A stretch of 64,000 bases of DNA, taken from Alkaliphilus sp. B6464 (GTDB taxonomy: Bacteria > Bacillota > Clostridia > Peptostreptococcales > Natronincolaceae). Location of the stretch: NCBI RefSeq assembly GCF_018141165.1, contig NZ_CP058557.1:1488001-1552000 (forward strand). The letters are read 5' to 3'. Made by a program: the position numbers and the translations under genes. A model generated the notes under the pieces. It saw nothing but the letters and a program-made list of their open reading frames with translations. It searched no databases and was not told where the DNA came from. Of this stretch, positions 24,640 to 34,657 are shown one piece after another; position 1 is the first letter of the stretch; every line of letters starts with the position of its first letter.

Positions 24640-26616
24640 ATGTCTTTAAAATCCAAAATATTTATCGGTTTTACTGTTTCTGTTTTATTAATATTTTCAA
24701 TACTTTCTTATTATACTTCTAGTACGACAACTAAAATTATAATTGAAAGAGAGCAGGAGATGTTGGAAGTATTAAGACAATCTGTTCAGATCCAAATGGA
24801 GAAACAGTTAGAGGCTGCGGAAATAAGTGTTTTAGCATTAGCAAACAATACGGAAGTTCAAAGAAGCTTTGCAGAGGGAAATCGTGAAGAATTAGAAAAA
24901 ATGCTTGTACCTGTATATAAAAGTATTTCTTCAAAAATTTCTCAAATACAGTTTCACCTACCTGATTCTACATCTTTTCTTAGATTGCATCAGCCAGAAA
25001 AATTTGGAGATAGTTTAAAGGATTTTAGATTTACAGTGAATGAAACAAATGCTAAAAAAGAAATTATTAAAGGCCTTGAAGAAGGTGTTGGCGGCTATGG
25101 ATTTAGAGCTGTAGTTCCAATGTTTTATGAAGGTGTACATACTGGTAGTGTAGAATATGGTAGTGACTTTGGAATAAGCTTTTTAAAAGGATTAAAAAAT
25201 AATTATTCTGGGGAATATTTTATATATAATCTAGAAGCTAATGCAGATTCTGATTCTAATATGTTAGCTTCCACTAGTGAAGATAGCTGGAAAATCGAAA
25301 ATGACGATCATTTAGAAAGATTGGGCAATGACGAAATATTATATTTAACTACTAAAGATAATAGGTACAATGTAATGCTTATTCCTTTTAAAGACTATAG
25401 GGATAATGTTCGTGGTTATTTTAAAGTAGTAAATAATAGATCCTCTTTAGTTGAGCAAATAAACGGAATAAAAAGAAATTCTATATTATATACAGTAGGA
25501 CTATCATCTATAGCACTCGTGTTATTCTACTTATTTTTAAATTACTCGTTGAAACCTATTAAAGAACTAATAAATGTAACTGAAAAGGTAGCATCTGGAG
25601 ATTTAACTCAAAAAATTACTATTAATACAAAGGATGAAATAAGTATACTCGCAAACTCCTTTAATATAATGACATCTAGCCTTAGAGATGTTATTTCTCG
25701 TGCTGGAAATGTATCGGAGAATGTGGCTACTATAAGTCAACAGTTATCCGCTTCATCTGAGGAAGTATCTGCTTCGGCTGAAGAAGTTGCAGGCACTATT
25801 ACTCAAGTGTCAATAGCTGCACAAAATCAATTTGATTCAATAGAAGTATCAAGAGGTGCTATGGATACTATGGTTGAAAATATTAAAAATGCTGCTACAA
25901 ACATAGGTAATATAAATATATCATCTAAAAACACACTAGACTCTGCACAAGAAGGTATATTATCTTCTAAAGATGCTGTAGAAAAAATTAACAATTTAAA
26001 GGATTCTACAGAAAAAACAGCGGAGGAAATATTTAAACTTAACGAAAGTTCAAGAGAGATTGAAAAAATTGTAGTTACCATAAGTGATATTGCAGAGCAA
26101 ACTAATTTATTAGCTCTTAATGCAGCTATTGAAGCTGCAAGGGCCGGCGAGGCAGGAAGAGGCTTTTCTGTAGTAGCTGAAGAAGTAAGGAAACTGGCAG
26201 AACAATCCTCCCAGTCTTCTAGACAAATTGCAGAGCTTATATCAAATATTCAATATGAAATAAATGAAACAGTAAAGGCAATGGAATCTAACAATAAAGA
26301 AGTGGAGTATGGAGTAGCTAGCGTAACAGAATCTAGCAATCGGTTTTCAGATATACTTAATGAAATAAATATTATAGCAGGGCAAATAGGAGAAGTTACA
26401 ACATTAACTCATGGAGTATATACAAATGCTTTAGAAGTTACAAAGAGTTTTGATATCATGACAGATATTTCTCGCGAAACAGTAGATTCTTCTAGCAATG
26501 TTGCTGCTAGCTCTCAAGAGCAAACAGCGGCAATGGAGGAGATAGCAAATGCAGTAGCAAGCCTTGCAACTACAGCATCTGAGCTTAGAGATTCCATTTT
26601 AATATTTAAATATTAA
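24640..26616 (+). CDS. Methyl-accepting chemotaxis protein with extracellular Cache-like sensor
   Basis: The 658-residue receptor has an N-terminal membrane helix (~7-27), an extracellular sensor of about 250 residues and a second helix (~283-303, [20 protein letters not shown]). HAMP follows (~305-358), then a long signalling coiled coil with tip [20 protein letters not shown]. The sensor part has double-Cache-like features ([20 protein letters not shown], as in MCP sensors of the sCache/dCache type). The ligand is unknown. Its signalling tip matches that of the truncated receptor at 1-815, and both end in KFKY, so they are paralogues. Confidence 0.93.
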   Translation: MSLKSKIFIGFTVSVLLIFSILSYYTSSTTTKIIIEREQEMLEVLRQSVQIQMEKQLEAAEISVLALANNTEVQRSFAEGNREELEKMLVPVYKSISSKISQIQFHLPDSTSFLRLHQPEKFGDSLKDFRFTVNETNAKKEIIKGLEEGVGGYGFRAVVPMFYEGVHTGSVEYGSDFGISFLKGLKNNYSGEYFIYNLEANADSDSNMLASTSEDSWKIENDDHLERLGNDEILYLTTKDNRYNVMLIPFKDYRDNVRGYFKVVNNRSSLVEQINGIKRNSILYTVGLSSIALVLFYLFLNYSLKPIKELINVTEKVASGDLTQKITINTKDEISILANSFNIMTSSLRDVISRAGNVSENVATISQQLSASSEEVSASAEEVAGTITQVSIAAQNQFDSIEVSRGAMDTMVENIKNAATNIGNINISSKNTLDSAQEGILSSKDAVEKINNLKDSTEKTAEEIFKLNESSREIEKIVVTISDIAEQTNLLALNAAIEAARAGEAGRGFSVVAEEVRKLAEQSSQSSRQIAELISNIQYEINETVKAMESNNKEVEYGVASVTESSNRFSDILNEINIIAGQIGEVTTLTHGVYTNALEVTKSFDIMTDISRETVDSSSNVAASSQEQTAAMEEIANAVASLATTASELRDSILIFKY

Positions 26617-26619
26617 ACA

Positions 26620-26685
26620 AAACACCACTAGAATATAGGAGGCAAACTAAACGCCTCATTGGTACACTAGTGGTGTTTCGTTTTA
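26620..26685 (+). terminator. Terminator after chemotaxis receptor
   Basis: AAACACCACTAG (26620-26631) pairs with CTAGTGGTGTTT (26667-26678), with an inner GAGGC/GCCTC stem and a T-rich end. It can serve the convergent pepT gene too. Confidence 0.8.
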
Positions 26686-26735
26686 GAAAAAACTAATCAG
26701 CAATTCATATCTAGTATTATTGGATTTTTATATTT

Positions 26736-27959
26736 TTATTTGCTATACAGCTCCACAATTTTTAGAATAACCTCAACAGCCTTATCCATAGATTCTACAC
26801 AAATATATTCATATTTACCGTGAAAGTTATGGCCTCCTGTAAAAATATTAGGGCAAGGCAGACCCATAAATGAAAGTCTTGCACCATCGGTACCGCCTCG
26901 AATAGCCTTAATAATAGGAGTAACTCCTACCTCCTCCATAGCTAATTTAGCAGTATCTATTATATGCATTACAGGCTCAATTTTTTCTTTCATATTATAG
27001 TATTGATCTTTTATTACAACCTCTATAGTATTTTCTCCATATTTACCATTTAAATAATCCACTGCATTTTGCATTAATGTTTTCTTTTCCTCAAAAGAAT
27101 CTTTAAAGTGATCCCTTATTATGTAGTTAGCCTTAGTTTCTTCTACATCTCCATTTATTGATGTAAGTAAGAAAAAGCCTTCGTACCCTTCAGTATATGG
27201 AGGTTTATGATTTTCGGGTAACATTGAATTAAGTTCCATAGCTATTTCCATAGAATTGATCATTTTATTTTTAGCTGTTCCAGGGTGAATATTTCTACCG
27301 TGGATAGTTACTTTAACTCCTGCGGCATTAAAGTTCTCATATTCAAGCTCACCTATTTCTCCACCATCAATTGTATATGCAAAGTCTGCGCCAAACTTTT
27401 GGACATCAAAATGGTCTGCCCCTCTGCCAACTTCTTCGTCAGGGGTAAAGGCTACTTTAATGGTTCCATGTTTTACCTCAGGATTATTGACTAAATATTC
27501 AACAGCACTCATTATTTCAGCTATACCGGCTTTATTATCTGCCCCAAGCAGCGTAGTTCCATCTGTGGTAATTAAGGTTTTTCCTACATAGTTTTTTAAG
27601 TCTGGAAAATCTGCTGGAGATAAAACTATATTTTTATCCCCGTTTAAAATAATATCCTCACCATTGTAGTTTTCTACCATTTTAGGATTAACATCTTTAC
27701 CAGACATATCAGGACTAGTGTCCATATGGGCAATAAATCCTATGGTAGGAACATCTTTGTCCATATTTGATGGGAGAGTTGCCATTACATAACAGTTTTC
27801 GTCCACAGATGCATCACTCAGTCCTAGTTCTTTAAGCTCCCTTACTAAAACATTTGCTAGTTCAAATTGGGTTTCAGTGCTAGGAACATTTTGAGAGTCA
27901 TGCTCTGATTTTGTATCAATAGTTACATAGTTTAAAAACCTTTTAATCATATTTTCCAT
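26736..27959 (-). CDS. pepT: Peptidase T (tripeptide aminopeptidase)
   Basis: This 407-residue M20B enzyme removes N-terminal residues from tripeptides in the cytoplasm using two zinc ions. The motifs are FIAHMDTSPD (H78, D80), LLGADNKAGIAE (bridging Asp), TPDEEVGRGAD (catalytic Glu), TIDGGEIGELEYENFNAA and the GGTDGARLS loop, all characteristic of PepT. Length is normal. The ATG at 27959 follows AAAGGGGCG. A short N-terminal remnant of a second pepT-like gene is visible at 31986-32096. Confidence 0.96.
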   Translation of the reverse strand: MENMIKRFLNYVTIDTKSEHDSQNVPSTETQFELANVLVRELKELGLSDASVDENCYVMATLPSNMDKDVPTIGFIAHMDTSPDMSGKDVNPKMVENYNGEDIILNGDKNIVLSPADFPDLKNYVGKTLITTDGTTLLGADNKAGIAEIMSAVEYLVNNPEVKHGTIKVAFTPDEEVGRGADHFDVQKFGADFAYTIDGGEIGELEYENFNAAGVKVTIHGRNIHPGTAKNKMINSMEIAMELNSMLPENHKPPYTEGYEGFFLLTSINGDVEETKANYIIRDHFKDSFEEKKTLMQNAVDYLNGKYGENTIEVVIKDQYYNMKEKIEPVMHIIDTAKLAMEEVGVTPIIKAIRGGTDGARLSFMGLPCPNIFTGGHNFHGKYEYICVESMDKAVEVILKIVELYSK

Positions 27960-28102
27960 ATATGTCGCCCCTTTCTAATTAATATTTTATAATATTTATT
28001 AAATAAATGATAGAAAAGATTGAATTAAAACATTTCTGAACTCGGCAGACCTTATTTTTTATAGGCTATAGACGGCTTATTTATTTTTTTTTATTGTTTG
28101 AT

Positions 28103-29470
28103 TTACCAAGAAGGAATTTCTAAATAAAAAGAGACACCCTCGGCTTCATTTTTAGCCCTAATTTTACCATTGACTAAAGAAATAGCACGATGAACAATGG
28201 CTAACCCGAGTCCAACTTGTCCCTGAGGTCCTTTCTGAAACTTACGAAAAATATCATCTATGTTTTCAACTGGAATACTTGGTCCATCATTCCAAATGCG
28301 AAGGTATGCCAATTTTTCATTAGGGCATTCCGAATTTGTTAAAGATATAAGGATTTGACTCTGAGCATAGCGAATTTGATTATCTAATAAATTTTCTAAG
28401 ACTACTCGCCATTGGTCTATATTTCCTTTAACAAAGGTGGGGGTAAGTTCTAAGGTCCAATTTAGCTCATTACGTCGCCAACGAAATCTTTCTACTACAT
28501 CTTTTATGAGTTGATCCATAGCCACCTGTTCATTGGATGGATTGTGGGTAGCTAAGTACTCAAGCTTTGTTAAGTAAAGGAGATTACTAATAGATTTTTC
28601 TAAACGCATGGCCTCTTCTTCAATGGTTTTGACACTATTTGTTAAATTCCCTTTAGGATATATGCCATCTTGGATTGCCTGTGTATAGCTACGAATTACC
28701 ATAACAGGTGTTTTAAGCTCGTGGGATGTATGCTGTAGAAAGGATTGTTGAGCTTCATCCTGTTTGATAAGTTGATTTCTCAGTTGTTCTATAGACTGAC
28801 CTAATCTTCCAATTTCGTCTTCTCTTTTTAATTGTATAGGCTCCTGCCAATCTCGATTAGCAAGCTTTTTAACTCTCATTTCCAAAGTAACTAAAGGCTT
28901 AGATAAATACTTTGCTAATCCTAAAGAAGGCAACCAGCTTAGTATAAAAACTAAACTCATTATAAAAACTAACCTTTTTAAGAGGGTCTGTACTAAATCT
29001 TCACGATATGAGTCCCACATGTAAGAAACTAGAAAAATATTTTGATTTAATATTTTTTCTTTAGCAACCACATAAAAAATTTTTTTATCTCCAATTTGTC
29101 CACTATATCGTTGCACATCTGATGTTTGACTTTTTATTTGATCCCTGACCTTATATAAAAATTCTACAGGAAGGCGAGATGCAATAACCTCTGGACTATC
29201 CTCTATTAGTATAAAATGATTAACTGTTCGTATATCCTGAATTTGCTGCTTTCGATCTATTAGAATACCGTTTTTCCATGTTTCTCCTAAAAGCTCATTA
29301 TTAAATCGAGCAAGAGTTAAATTTTGTGCACTTTCGATGGTGGCATAGATCTCCCTAGTAAAAAAGTCTCGTAGAGTCCAAGGAAACAGTATTGATAATA
29401 GTATTGAAATGCTTAACATTATAGCTGCAATAACTAACCAAATCTGCATTGATAATGGAAGATTCTTCAT
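28103..29470 (-). CDS. Two-component sensor histidine kinase
   Basis: The 455-residue membrane kinase has a helix at ~12-32, an extracellular region of ~120 residues, a second helix (~165-185) and HAMP (~190-240). A dimerisation domain with H-box HTSHELKTPVMVIRSY follows (~250), then a HATPase domain with N-box LDNQIRYA and GLGLAIVHR. Its start ATG overlaps the stop of the response-regulator gene by four bases, so the pair is translationally coupled. The signal sensed is unknown. The secreted repeat protein encoded just upstream of the pair may be part of its regulon or its input. Confidence 0.93.
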   Translation of the reverse strand: MKNLPLSMQIWLVIAAIMLSISILLSILFPWTLRDFFTREIYATIESAQNLTLARFNNELLGETWKNGILIDRKQQIQDIRTVNHFILIEDSPEVIASRLPVEFLYKVRDQIKSQTSDVQRYSGQIGDKKIFYVVAKEKILNQNIFLVSYMWDSYREDLVQTLLKRLVFIMSLVFILSWLPSLGLAKYLSKPLVTLEMRVKKLANRDWQEPIQLKREDEIGRLGQSIEQLRNQLIKQDEAQQSFLQHTSHELKTPVMVIRSYTQAIQDGIYPKGNLTNSVKTIEEEAMRLEKSISNLLYLTKLEYLATHNPSNEQVAMDQLIKDVVERFRWRRNELNWTLELTPTFVKGNIDQWRVVLENLLDNQIRYAQSQILISLTNSECPNEKLAYLRIWNDGPSIPVENIDDIFRKFQKGPQGQVGLGLAIVHRAISLVNGKIRAKNEAEGVSFYLEIPSW

Positions 29471-30129
29471 GATTTCACCATCCTATAGCCATATCCATAC
29501 ATTGTTTCAATACGCAACTTAGACATTTTTTTCCGAAGTCGTCTAACTAGATCGTCTACTACACGGTCAGTTCCAAAATAATCATTACCCCAAATATGAA
29601 TGAGGAGCTGTTCGCGAGTTAAAGCTTGTCCTTGATTTTTAGTAAAACAAAGAAGAAGATCAAACTCCTTAGAGGTGAGATCTATTACTTTATTTTGGAA
29701 TATAACTTTCCTGCTTACTTCATCTATACTATATGGAGGAATAGTTTGTGGCTGATATTGATTCGGGTAGACACGCTCTAGAAGTTTTCGGGTCCGAATT
29801 ACCAGTTCGCGAGGTAGAAACGGCTTAGATAAGTAATCATCACTCCCTAGCTCTAAACCAATAACTCGATCTAAGTCAGCATCTCTTGCAGATATAAAAA
29901 TGACAGGAATTTGTGGGGAGGTGGCTTTAATTTCACCAATGAGCTGATAACCATCTACATCAGGGAGCATAATATCTAATATCCATAAATCAGGTGGAGA
30001 ACTGATTTCTTCTCTTGCTTTTTCACCAGTAAAAAAAGAAGAAACATTCCATCCTTCTTTTTCTAAGTAAGAAGTAAGAACTAAATTTAAATTACTATCA
30101 TCTTCCACTAAATAGATTCGAAATGACAT
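29467..30129 (-). CDS. OmpR-type response regulator
   Basis: The 220-residue protein has a receiver domain with acidic pocket EDD, phospho-acceptor Asp in LWILDIMLPD (~52), and the conserved Lys in DYLSKPFLPRE. A winged-helix DNA-binding domain follows (~125-220; TSKEFDLLLCFTKNQGQALT). It is encoded before and overlapping its kinase gene, with a CAACCTCCTT-type site seen on the plus strand (AAGGAGG in the sense of the gene). Confidence 0.94.
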   Translation of the reverse strand: MSFRIYLVEDDSNLNLVLTSYLEKEGWNVSSFFTGEKAREEISSPPDLWILDIMLPDVDGYQLIGEIKATSPQIPVIFISARDADLDRVIGLELGSDDYLSKPFLPRELVIRTRKLLERVYPNQYQPQTIPPYSIDEVSRKVIFQNKVIDLTSKEFDLLLCFTKNQGQALTREQLLIHIWGNDYFGTDRVVDDLVRRLRKKMSKLRIETMYGYGYRMVKS

Positions 30130-30161
30130 ACAATCAACCTCCTTAATTTAGATTATAGCAA

Positions 30162-30187
30162 AAAGGACGTGAAATATCACGTCCTTT
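30162..30187 (-). terminator. Terminator after secreted repeat-protein gene
   Basis: AAAGGACGTGA (30162-30172) and TCACGTCCTTT (30177-30187) form a perfect 11-bp stem with loop AATA. On the minus strand the stem is followed by TTTTTG, separating the repeat-protein gene from the two-component genes. Confidence 0.8.
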
Positions 30188-30223
30188 GAATCTTGCTTGG
30201 GAGGTACGTATTTTGTTCTAAGT

Positions 30224-30886
30224 CTAAATTAAATTGCTGATTTCTTTATTAGAAGAGTCTTTTCTTTGTATTTTAACTCGAAAACCTTCAGGCATCAATT
30301 CCTTCATCTCTTCGTGGAACTGATCCTCAGTAATTTCTTTATTTTCTAGTTTAGTTCTAAGCTCTTGTAATTTTGTCTTAACTTCCTCTAGAATATCCAT
30401 TTTTTTAATAAGCTTTTTTCCCACACCTTTAAATTGAGATCCCTCAGGCATCAATTCCTTCATTTCTCCATGAAACTGATCCTTAGTAATTTCCCCATTT
30501 TCTAGTTTAGCTTTCAGTTCTTCTAATTTTACCTTAACTTCTCCGGGGATCTCTGCTTTTTCAATAAGCTTTTTTTCCACACCTTTAACTCGAGATCCCT
30601 CAGGCATCAATTCCTTCATTTCTTCGCGAAACTGATCCTTAGTAATTTCTCCACTATCTAGTTTAGCTTTCAGTTCTTCTAATTTTATCTTAACTTCTTC
30701 AGTAACCTCTATGTTACTATAAAAGACTTCATTTTCATGTGAAGATCTATTGGTAATTACTGTTCTAAGTCCTCCAAACCCTTTTGTATTTTCTGAAACA
30801 TTTGCATCATTATCAGCAAAAGCAGCTGTAGGAATTAATAGAGTTAGCGAAAGCGTAGCTGGGATAATACTTTTTTTCCAATTCAT
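30224..30886 (-). CDS. Secreted protein with three tandem SHOCT-like repeats
   Basis: From ATG 30886 (after AAGGGAG) the protein is 220 residues, with a signal peptide ending near PTAAFA (residue 24). Then come three nearly identical units with a 52-residue period, whose cores LEELKAKLDSGEITKDQF, LEELKAKLENGEITKDQF and LQELRTKLENKEITEDQF start at residues 69, 121 and 173. Each is followed by EMKELMPEG. The core resembles the SHOCT oligomerisation motif. The DNA repeats are similar enough that copy number could change by recombination. It is encoded just upstream of the two-component pair on the same strand. Function unknown. Confidence 0.8.
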   Translation of the reverse strand: MNWKKSIIPATLSLTLLIPTAAFADNDANVSENTKGFGGLRTVITNRSSHENEVFYSNIEVTEEVKIKLEELKAKLDSGEITKDQFREEMKELMPEGSRVKGVEKKLIEKAEIPGEVKVKLEELKAKLENGEITKDQFHGEMKELMPEGSQFKGVGKKLIKKMDILEEVKTKLQELRTKLENKEITEDQFHEEMKELMPEGFRVKIQRKDSSNKEISNLI

Positions 30887-31131
30887 AAAATCTACTCCCT
30901 TCAAATTATTGATATCTGTAAGGTACCTCCTGATTAATAGTATAGGAGAAAACTGTGGAATAATTGTCATGGAATTATGGGAAATTATGAAATGTAAGAG
31001 TAACTTATTATAGATAAATATATAAATACCTAGTGTAATTTTTATAAAATTTTACATAGATGTTTTTACTGTTATGTTCTAAAATTGATTGCGAAACTGC
31101 CTAAAACTTATTGATAGGCTCTATGTGGTTT

Positions 31132-31890
31132 TTATTTATATAAGAAACTTAATTGAGATATGGATTTATTTTGTATTCCCGAATATATTATCTCAAATTC
31201 ATCATCTTCATCTACCATACCTAATATATAAAGAAGAGGTAGATAGTGGTCTTTGGTTGGTATAGATAAAGTTTTCATATCTCCATACTTAATAAGATCT
31301 TCGAAATCTTTTCTTTTTAAAGATTCTATTACTTCTCTTTCAAAATCTATAGCCCAATTATAAGGTTCAGAATCCCCACGTAAATCTGCTTTAAATAAGT
31401 TATGTACAAGATTGCCACTTCCTAAGACTAGTACACCTTTTTCGCGTAAAAATCTCATAGACTTTCCTAGGTTATAATGATACTCAGCTGGTTGAGCCAT
31501 ATCCAAACTAAGAGCAACTACAGGAATATCCGCCTTTGGATACATAAACTTCATTATAGCCCATACGCCATGGTCCAGCCCATAATCTCTAGATGGAACT
31601 ATGTTTAACCCTTTTAAAATGTCCTCAATTTCAGGATATCCGGGACAATCGTATTTAATCTTGTATAATTCTTCAGGAAACCCATAAAAATCATAAATTA
31701 AATGGGGGTTGCTTGCAGTAGTAATAGCAGTAACTCCATCTGACATCCAATGGGCAGTAATTACTAAAATTGCCTTTGGTTTGGGGAGATTATTCCCAAT
31801 ATTATAAATACTTCGAGTGTAGGGATTATCAGAGATTATATTCATAGGTGATCCATGACCGATAAATCCAATTGGAAGCTTATTTGACAT
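31132..31890 (-). CDS. LigB/YgiD-type extradiol dioxygenase family protein
   Basis: The 252-residue protein belongs to the class III extradiol ring-cleavage dioxygenase fold (4,5-DOPA dioxygenase/YgiD group). It shows FIGHGSPMN near the N-terminus, ITAHWMSDG (metal histidine), LDHGVWAIM and GSGNLVHNL. These enzymes use Fe(II) or Zn(II). In an anaerobe, oxygen-dependent ring cleavage is unlikely to be its normal job, so the physiological reaction is uncertain. Confidence 0.88.
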   Translation of the reverse strand: MSNKLPIGFIGHGSPMNIISDNPYTRSIYNIGNNLPKPKAILVITAHWMSDGVTAITTASNPHLIYDFYGFPEELYKIKYDCPGYPEIEDILKGLNIVPSRDYGLDHGVWAIMKFMYPKADIPVVALSLDMAQPAEYHYNLGKSMRFLREKGVLVLGSGNLVHNLFKADLRGDSEPYNWAIDFEREVIESLKRKDFEDLIKYGDMKTLSIPTKDHYLPLLYILGMVDEDDEFEIIYSGIQNKSISQLSFLYK

Positions 31891-31985
31891 TTAATTCAGT
31901 CCTTTCAAAAGTTTTTAATAGTGTACTCTTTTAAATAAATATATATTACCCTAAACTATGATGATTTATCACAGAGGCTAGTTGT

Positions 31986-32096
31986 TTTCAATGGGATTTT
32001 TAAAGGTAGTGCCATTATATAATAGTTCTTATTCACATATACATATCTAAGATTTAATTCTTTAAGCTTCTCTACTAAAATCTTTGTTAGATCAAA
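31986..32096 (-). pseudogene. PepT-like gene remnant (N-terminal region)
   Basis: The minus strand encodes FDLTKILVEKLKELNLRYVY then NKNYYIMALPLK. This aligns with residues 32-63 of the intact PepT at 26736-27959 (FELANVLVRELKELGLSDAS, then ENCYVMATLP). A stop precedes it in frame and nothing recognisable follows, so only about 37 codons of a former peptidase gene remain. Confidence 0.6.
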
Positions 32097-32185
32097 TTAG
32101 AAATTGTTTGTTATAATAACAGAGATGGTTTGAACAGAATACTAACTTACTTATATAATATTTTATTTAAGGAGAATTTGAATAT

Positions 32186-33070
32186 ATGAATTATTTTAAG
32201 AGACTAGAAGAGATTATTAGTGAAAACCTAAATAGTAGGGGTATGGATAAAGCCTATCTAGCTGGTGAAATTGAAAATGCAGCAAAGGAACTTATAAAAT
32301 CAAATACTATTATAATTACTACTGGATTCGTAATTAAAGATACATTGACTGGAGAAACCGATGGGCCATTAGGTGCTATTTCGGTTGCCAGCGCATTAGA
32401 GAAACTAGGGAAAAGTGTAGTTATTATTACAGATATATATTCTAAATCAATGCTACAAGCTGCTTTAAAACTGGTAGGTTTAAAAGCACCACTAGAAATA
32501 TTTATTAAAGGTGAGGAGGATATTCTTTCTCAAAGTATACTTAGTACATATAAGCCAGATTGTTTACTAGCAGTAGAAAGACCAGGCGAAGCCTCAGATG
32601 GTAATATTTATTCTATGAGAGGAGAATGCCTTAGTGATATTATTCCAAGTATGGACTGTTTGTTTAGGGAAGCAGGGCGTTTAGGATTAACTACAATTGG
32701 TATTGGTGATGGTGGAAATGAAATTGGAATGGGAAAAATAAAACAGTATGTAATAGAAAATATTCCAAATGGGGATATAATAGCGGCATCCTTTGTTACA
32801 GATTATCTTATAGTAGCAGGTGTATCTAACTGGGGCGGACACGCTCTAGCTTCTGCACTTTCCATGTTTTCACAAGAGGACTTACTTTATAATGTTGAAA
32901 CAGAAAGACAGGCTTTGGAAGCTATAGTAAATGCTGGAGCTGTAGATGGTTTGACTAAAGAAAGAACCTTAACAGTTGATGGTATAAGCCTAGAAGATAA
33001 TATTAGAATTTTTGAGATGATAAAATCCACAATAGAAGAAAGTCTAGCACTAGATAAAGGTGCATCTTGA
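32186..33070 (+). CDS. DUF4392 / D-glutamate cyclase-like protein
   Basis: The 294-residue protein has the DUF4392 features: TTGFVIKDTLTGETDGPLGA near the N-terminus, VERPGEASDGNIYSMRG in the middle, and GIGDGGNEIGMGKI followed by SNWGGHALA. Related proteins convert D-glutamate to 5-oxo-D-proline. Whether this copy does the same is inference. The gene stands alone after a GGAG site. A link to the D-amino-acid genes at 18.6-22 kb is conceivable but not shown. Confidence 0.82.
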   Translation: MNYFKRLEEIISENLNSRGMDKAYLAGEIENAAKELIKSNTIIITTGFVIKDTLTGETDGPLGAISVASALEKLGKSVVIITDIYSKSMLQAALKLVGLKAPLEIFIKGEEDILSQSILSTYKPDCLLAVERPGEASDGNIYSMRGECLSDIIPSMDCLFREAGRLGLTTIGIGDGGNEIGMGKIKQYVIENIPNGDIIAASFVTDYLIVAGVSNWGGHALASALSMFSQEDLLYNVETERQALEAIVNAGAVDGLTKERTLTVDGISLEDNIRIFEMIKSTIEESLALDKGAS

Positions 33071-33234
33071 CATAATTCCTTTTCTTTTATAATTAGTCAA
33101 TATGACACTAGAAAAATTTTAAATTAGCAAGTCTTACTTATTTGCTTTAAATACATTCATGTAACAAGTTATGATACAATTCTAATAGATGAAGCAATTT
33201 TGGAGTAAAATACATAAGAAAAGCAGGTGAAATA

Positions 33235-34539
33235 ATGAGAAACAAGAGTAAAAGTCTTATTCTTATACTATTAATTTTGTTAACACTGATTTCAAGCTCA
33301 ATATTTATTTCTGCACAAAGCGAAGTTACTATTAAACTAAATAATATTAAAATTAGTTTCCCTAATGTTAAACCATATATGGATGCTAAAGCTGGTAGGG
33401 TGCTCGTTCCAGTTAGCTTTGTAGCAGAGCGTTTAGGAGCAGAAGTTAAGTGGGATCAAGCTAATAAGGCAGTAGATATTATTAAAGATAATACTAATAT
33501 GAGATTTAAAATCGGAGAAGAAAGATTTACATTGAATGGTATAAATAAATCAATGGATACTGTTGCCTTTTTAAAGGATGGAAGGACTTTTGTTCCTTTA
33601 AGATTTATTAGTGAAAGCTTAGGCATAGATATTGGATGGGACCCAAAGACATACACAGTATCATTGAAGGAGAGAAATATCAATAAAGAATTTGTCGTTC
33701 AAGGTATTTCGGTAGGTTCAACCGAAGAAGATCTAATCTCTAAGCTTGGGCAACCTGATAGGAAGGATTTAAGTAAATACGGATTTGAATGGTATATTTA
33801 TAATAGGGATTATAGTAAATATATTCAGGTGGGAATAAAAGATAAAAAGGTAGTAGGTATATATACAAATGTGGATAATTGGAAGTCGACAAAGGGAATA
33901 AAGATAGGCATGGAAAGAGCCGAGGTAGAGAGGTTACTAGGAAAATCTTTAAACAGTGTTAGAAAAGGTAATACTGTTTACTCTATATATAATGTAGATG
34001 AAAAAGGACTTTATCTTATTGATGGAAGCTATGTATCTATTTTCTATGATATTCATGAAAATAATACTGTAACATCTCTGCAAATTATAGATGAAGATAT
34101 AGAGCTTGGATTAGATGGATATTATGGGGTATACAGTGAAAAGCTAAGGAATAGCTTTGAAAGACAGATATTTGATCTTGCAAATGTTATCAGGATAAGG
34201 AATGGTTTAGAACCATTTACATGGAGTGACGAGGCAATGATTAGTTCAAGAAAACATAGTCAAGATATGGCTGATAGTGATTATTTTGAACATATTAATT
34301 TAAAAGGAGAAAGTCCTTTTGACAGAATGAAAAAGGAAGGGATAACCTATATATCAGCGGCTGAAAATATAGCTGCAGGAACTTCAGATGCTATTGAAAC
34401 ACATGAAGGCTGGATGAACTCAAGTGAACATAGAAATAGTATTTTAGGTGAATATAAAACCATTGGAGTAGGTGGAGCCTACAACTCAAGTAGCACATAT
34501 AAATACTATTACACACAAAACTTTTTTACAGGGATATAA
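33235..34539 (+). CDS. Secreted CAP-domain protein with copper-amine-oxidase-like stalk
   Basis: The 434-residue exported protein has an N-terminal signal anchor (~8-27) and a stalk domain of the copper amine oxidase N-terminal type (~35-145; GRVLVPVSFVAERLGAEVKW and GRTFVPLRFISESLGIDIGW). A CAP-associated domain follows (~150-290; GISVGSTEEDLISKLGQPD) and a C-terminal CAP/SCP domain (~310-434; HSQDMADSDYFEH, HEGWMNSSEHRNSIL). Such proteins are common cell-wall or spore-associated proteins in Clostridia. Biochemical role is unknown. It is a monocistronic gene ending at a strong terminator. Confidence 0.9.
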   Translation: MRNKSKSLILILLILLTLISSSIFISAQSEVTIKLNNIKISFPNVKPYMDAKAGRVLVPVSFVAERLGAEVKWDQANKAVDIIKDNTNMRFKIGEERFTLNGINKSMDTVAFLKDGRTFVPLRFISESLGIDIGWDPKTYTVSLKERNINKEFVVQGISVGSTEEDLISKLGQPDRKDLSKYGFEWYIYNRDYSKYIQVGIKDKKVVGIYTNVDNWKSTKGIKIGMERAEVERLLGKSLNSVRKGNTVYSIYNVDEKGLYLIDGSYVSIFYDIHENNTVTSLQIIDEDIELGLDGYYGVYSEKLRNSFERQIFDLANVIRIRNGLEPFTWSDEAMISSRKHSQDMADSDYFEHINLKGESPFDRMKKEGITYISAAENIAAGTSDAIETHEGWMNSSEHRNSILGEYKTIGVGGAYNSSSTYKYYYTQNFFTGI

Positions 34540-34589
34540 ACAAAGACTCAGCTTATATGGAATTTTAATTTCATCATTATATAAATATT

Positions 34590-34638
34590 AAAAGAAAAAC
34601 TACTAGGTACATTGAATATGCCTAGTAGTTTTTCTTTT
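34590..34638. terminator. Bidirectional terminator
   Basis: AAAAGAAAAACTACTAGG and CCTAGTAGTTTTTCTTTT form an 18-bp perfect stem between convergent genes. Confidence 0.88.
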
Positions 34639-34657
34639 AATTACAAATAAGATAAGA

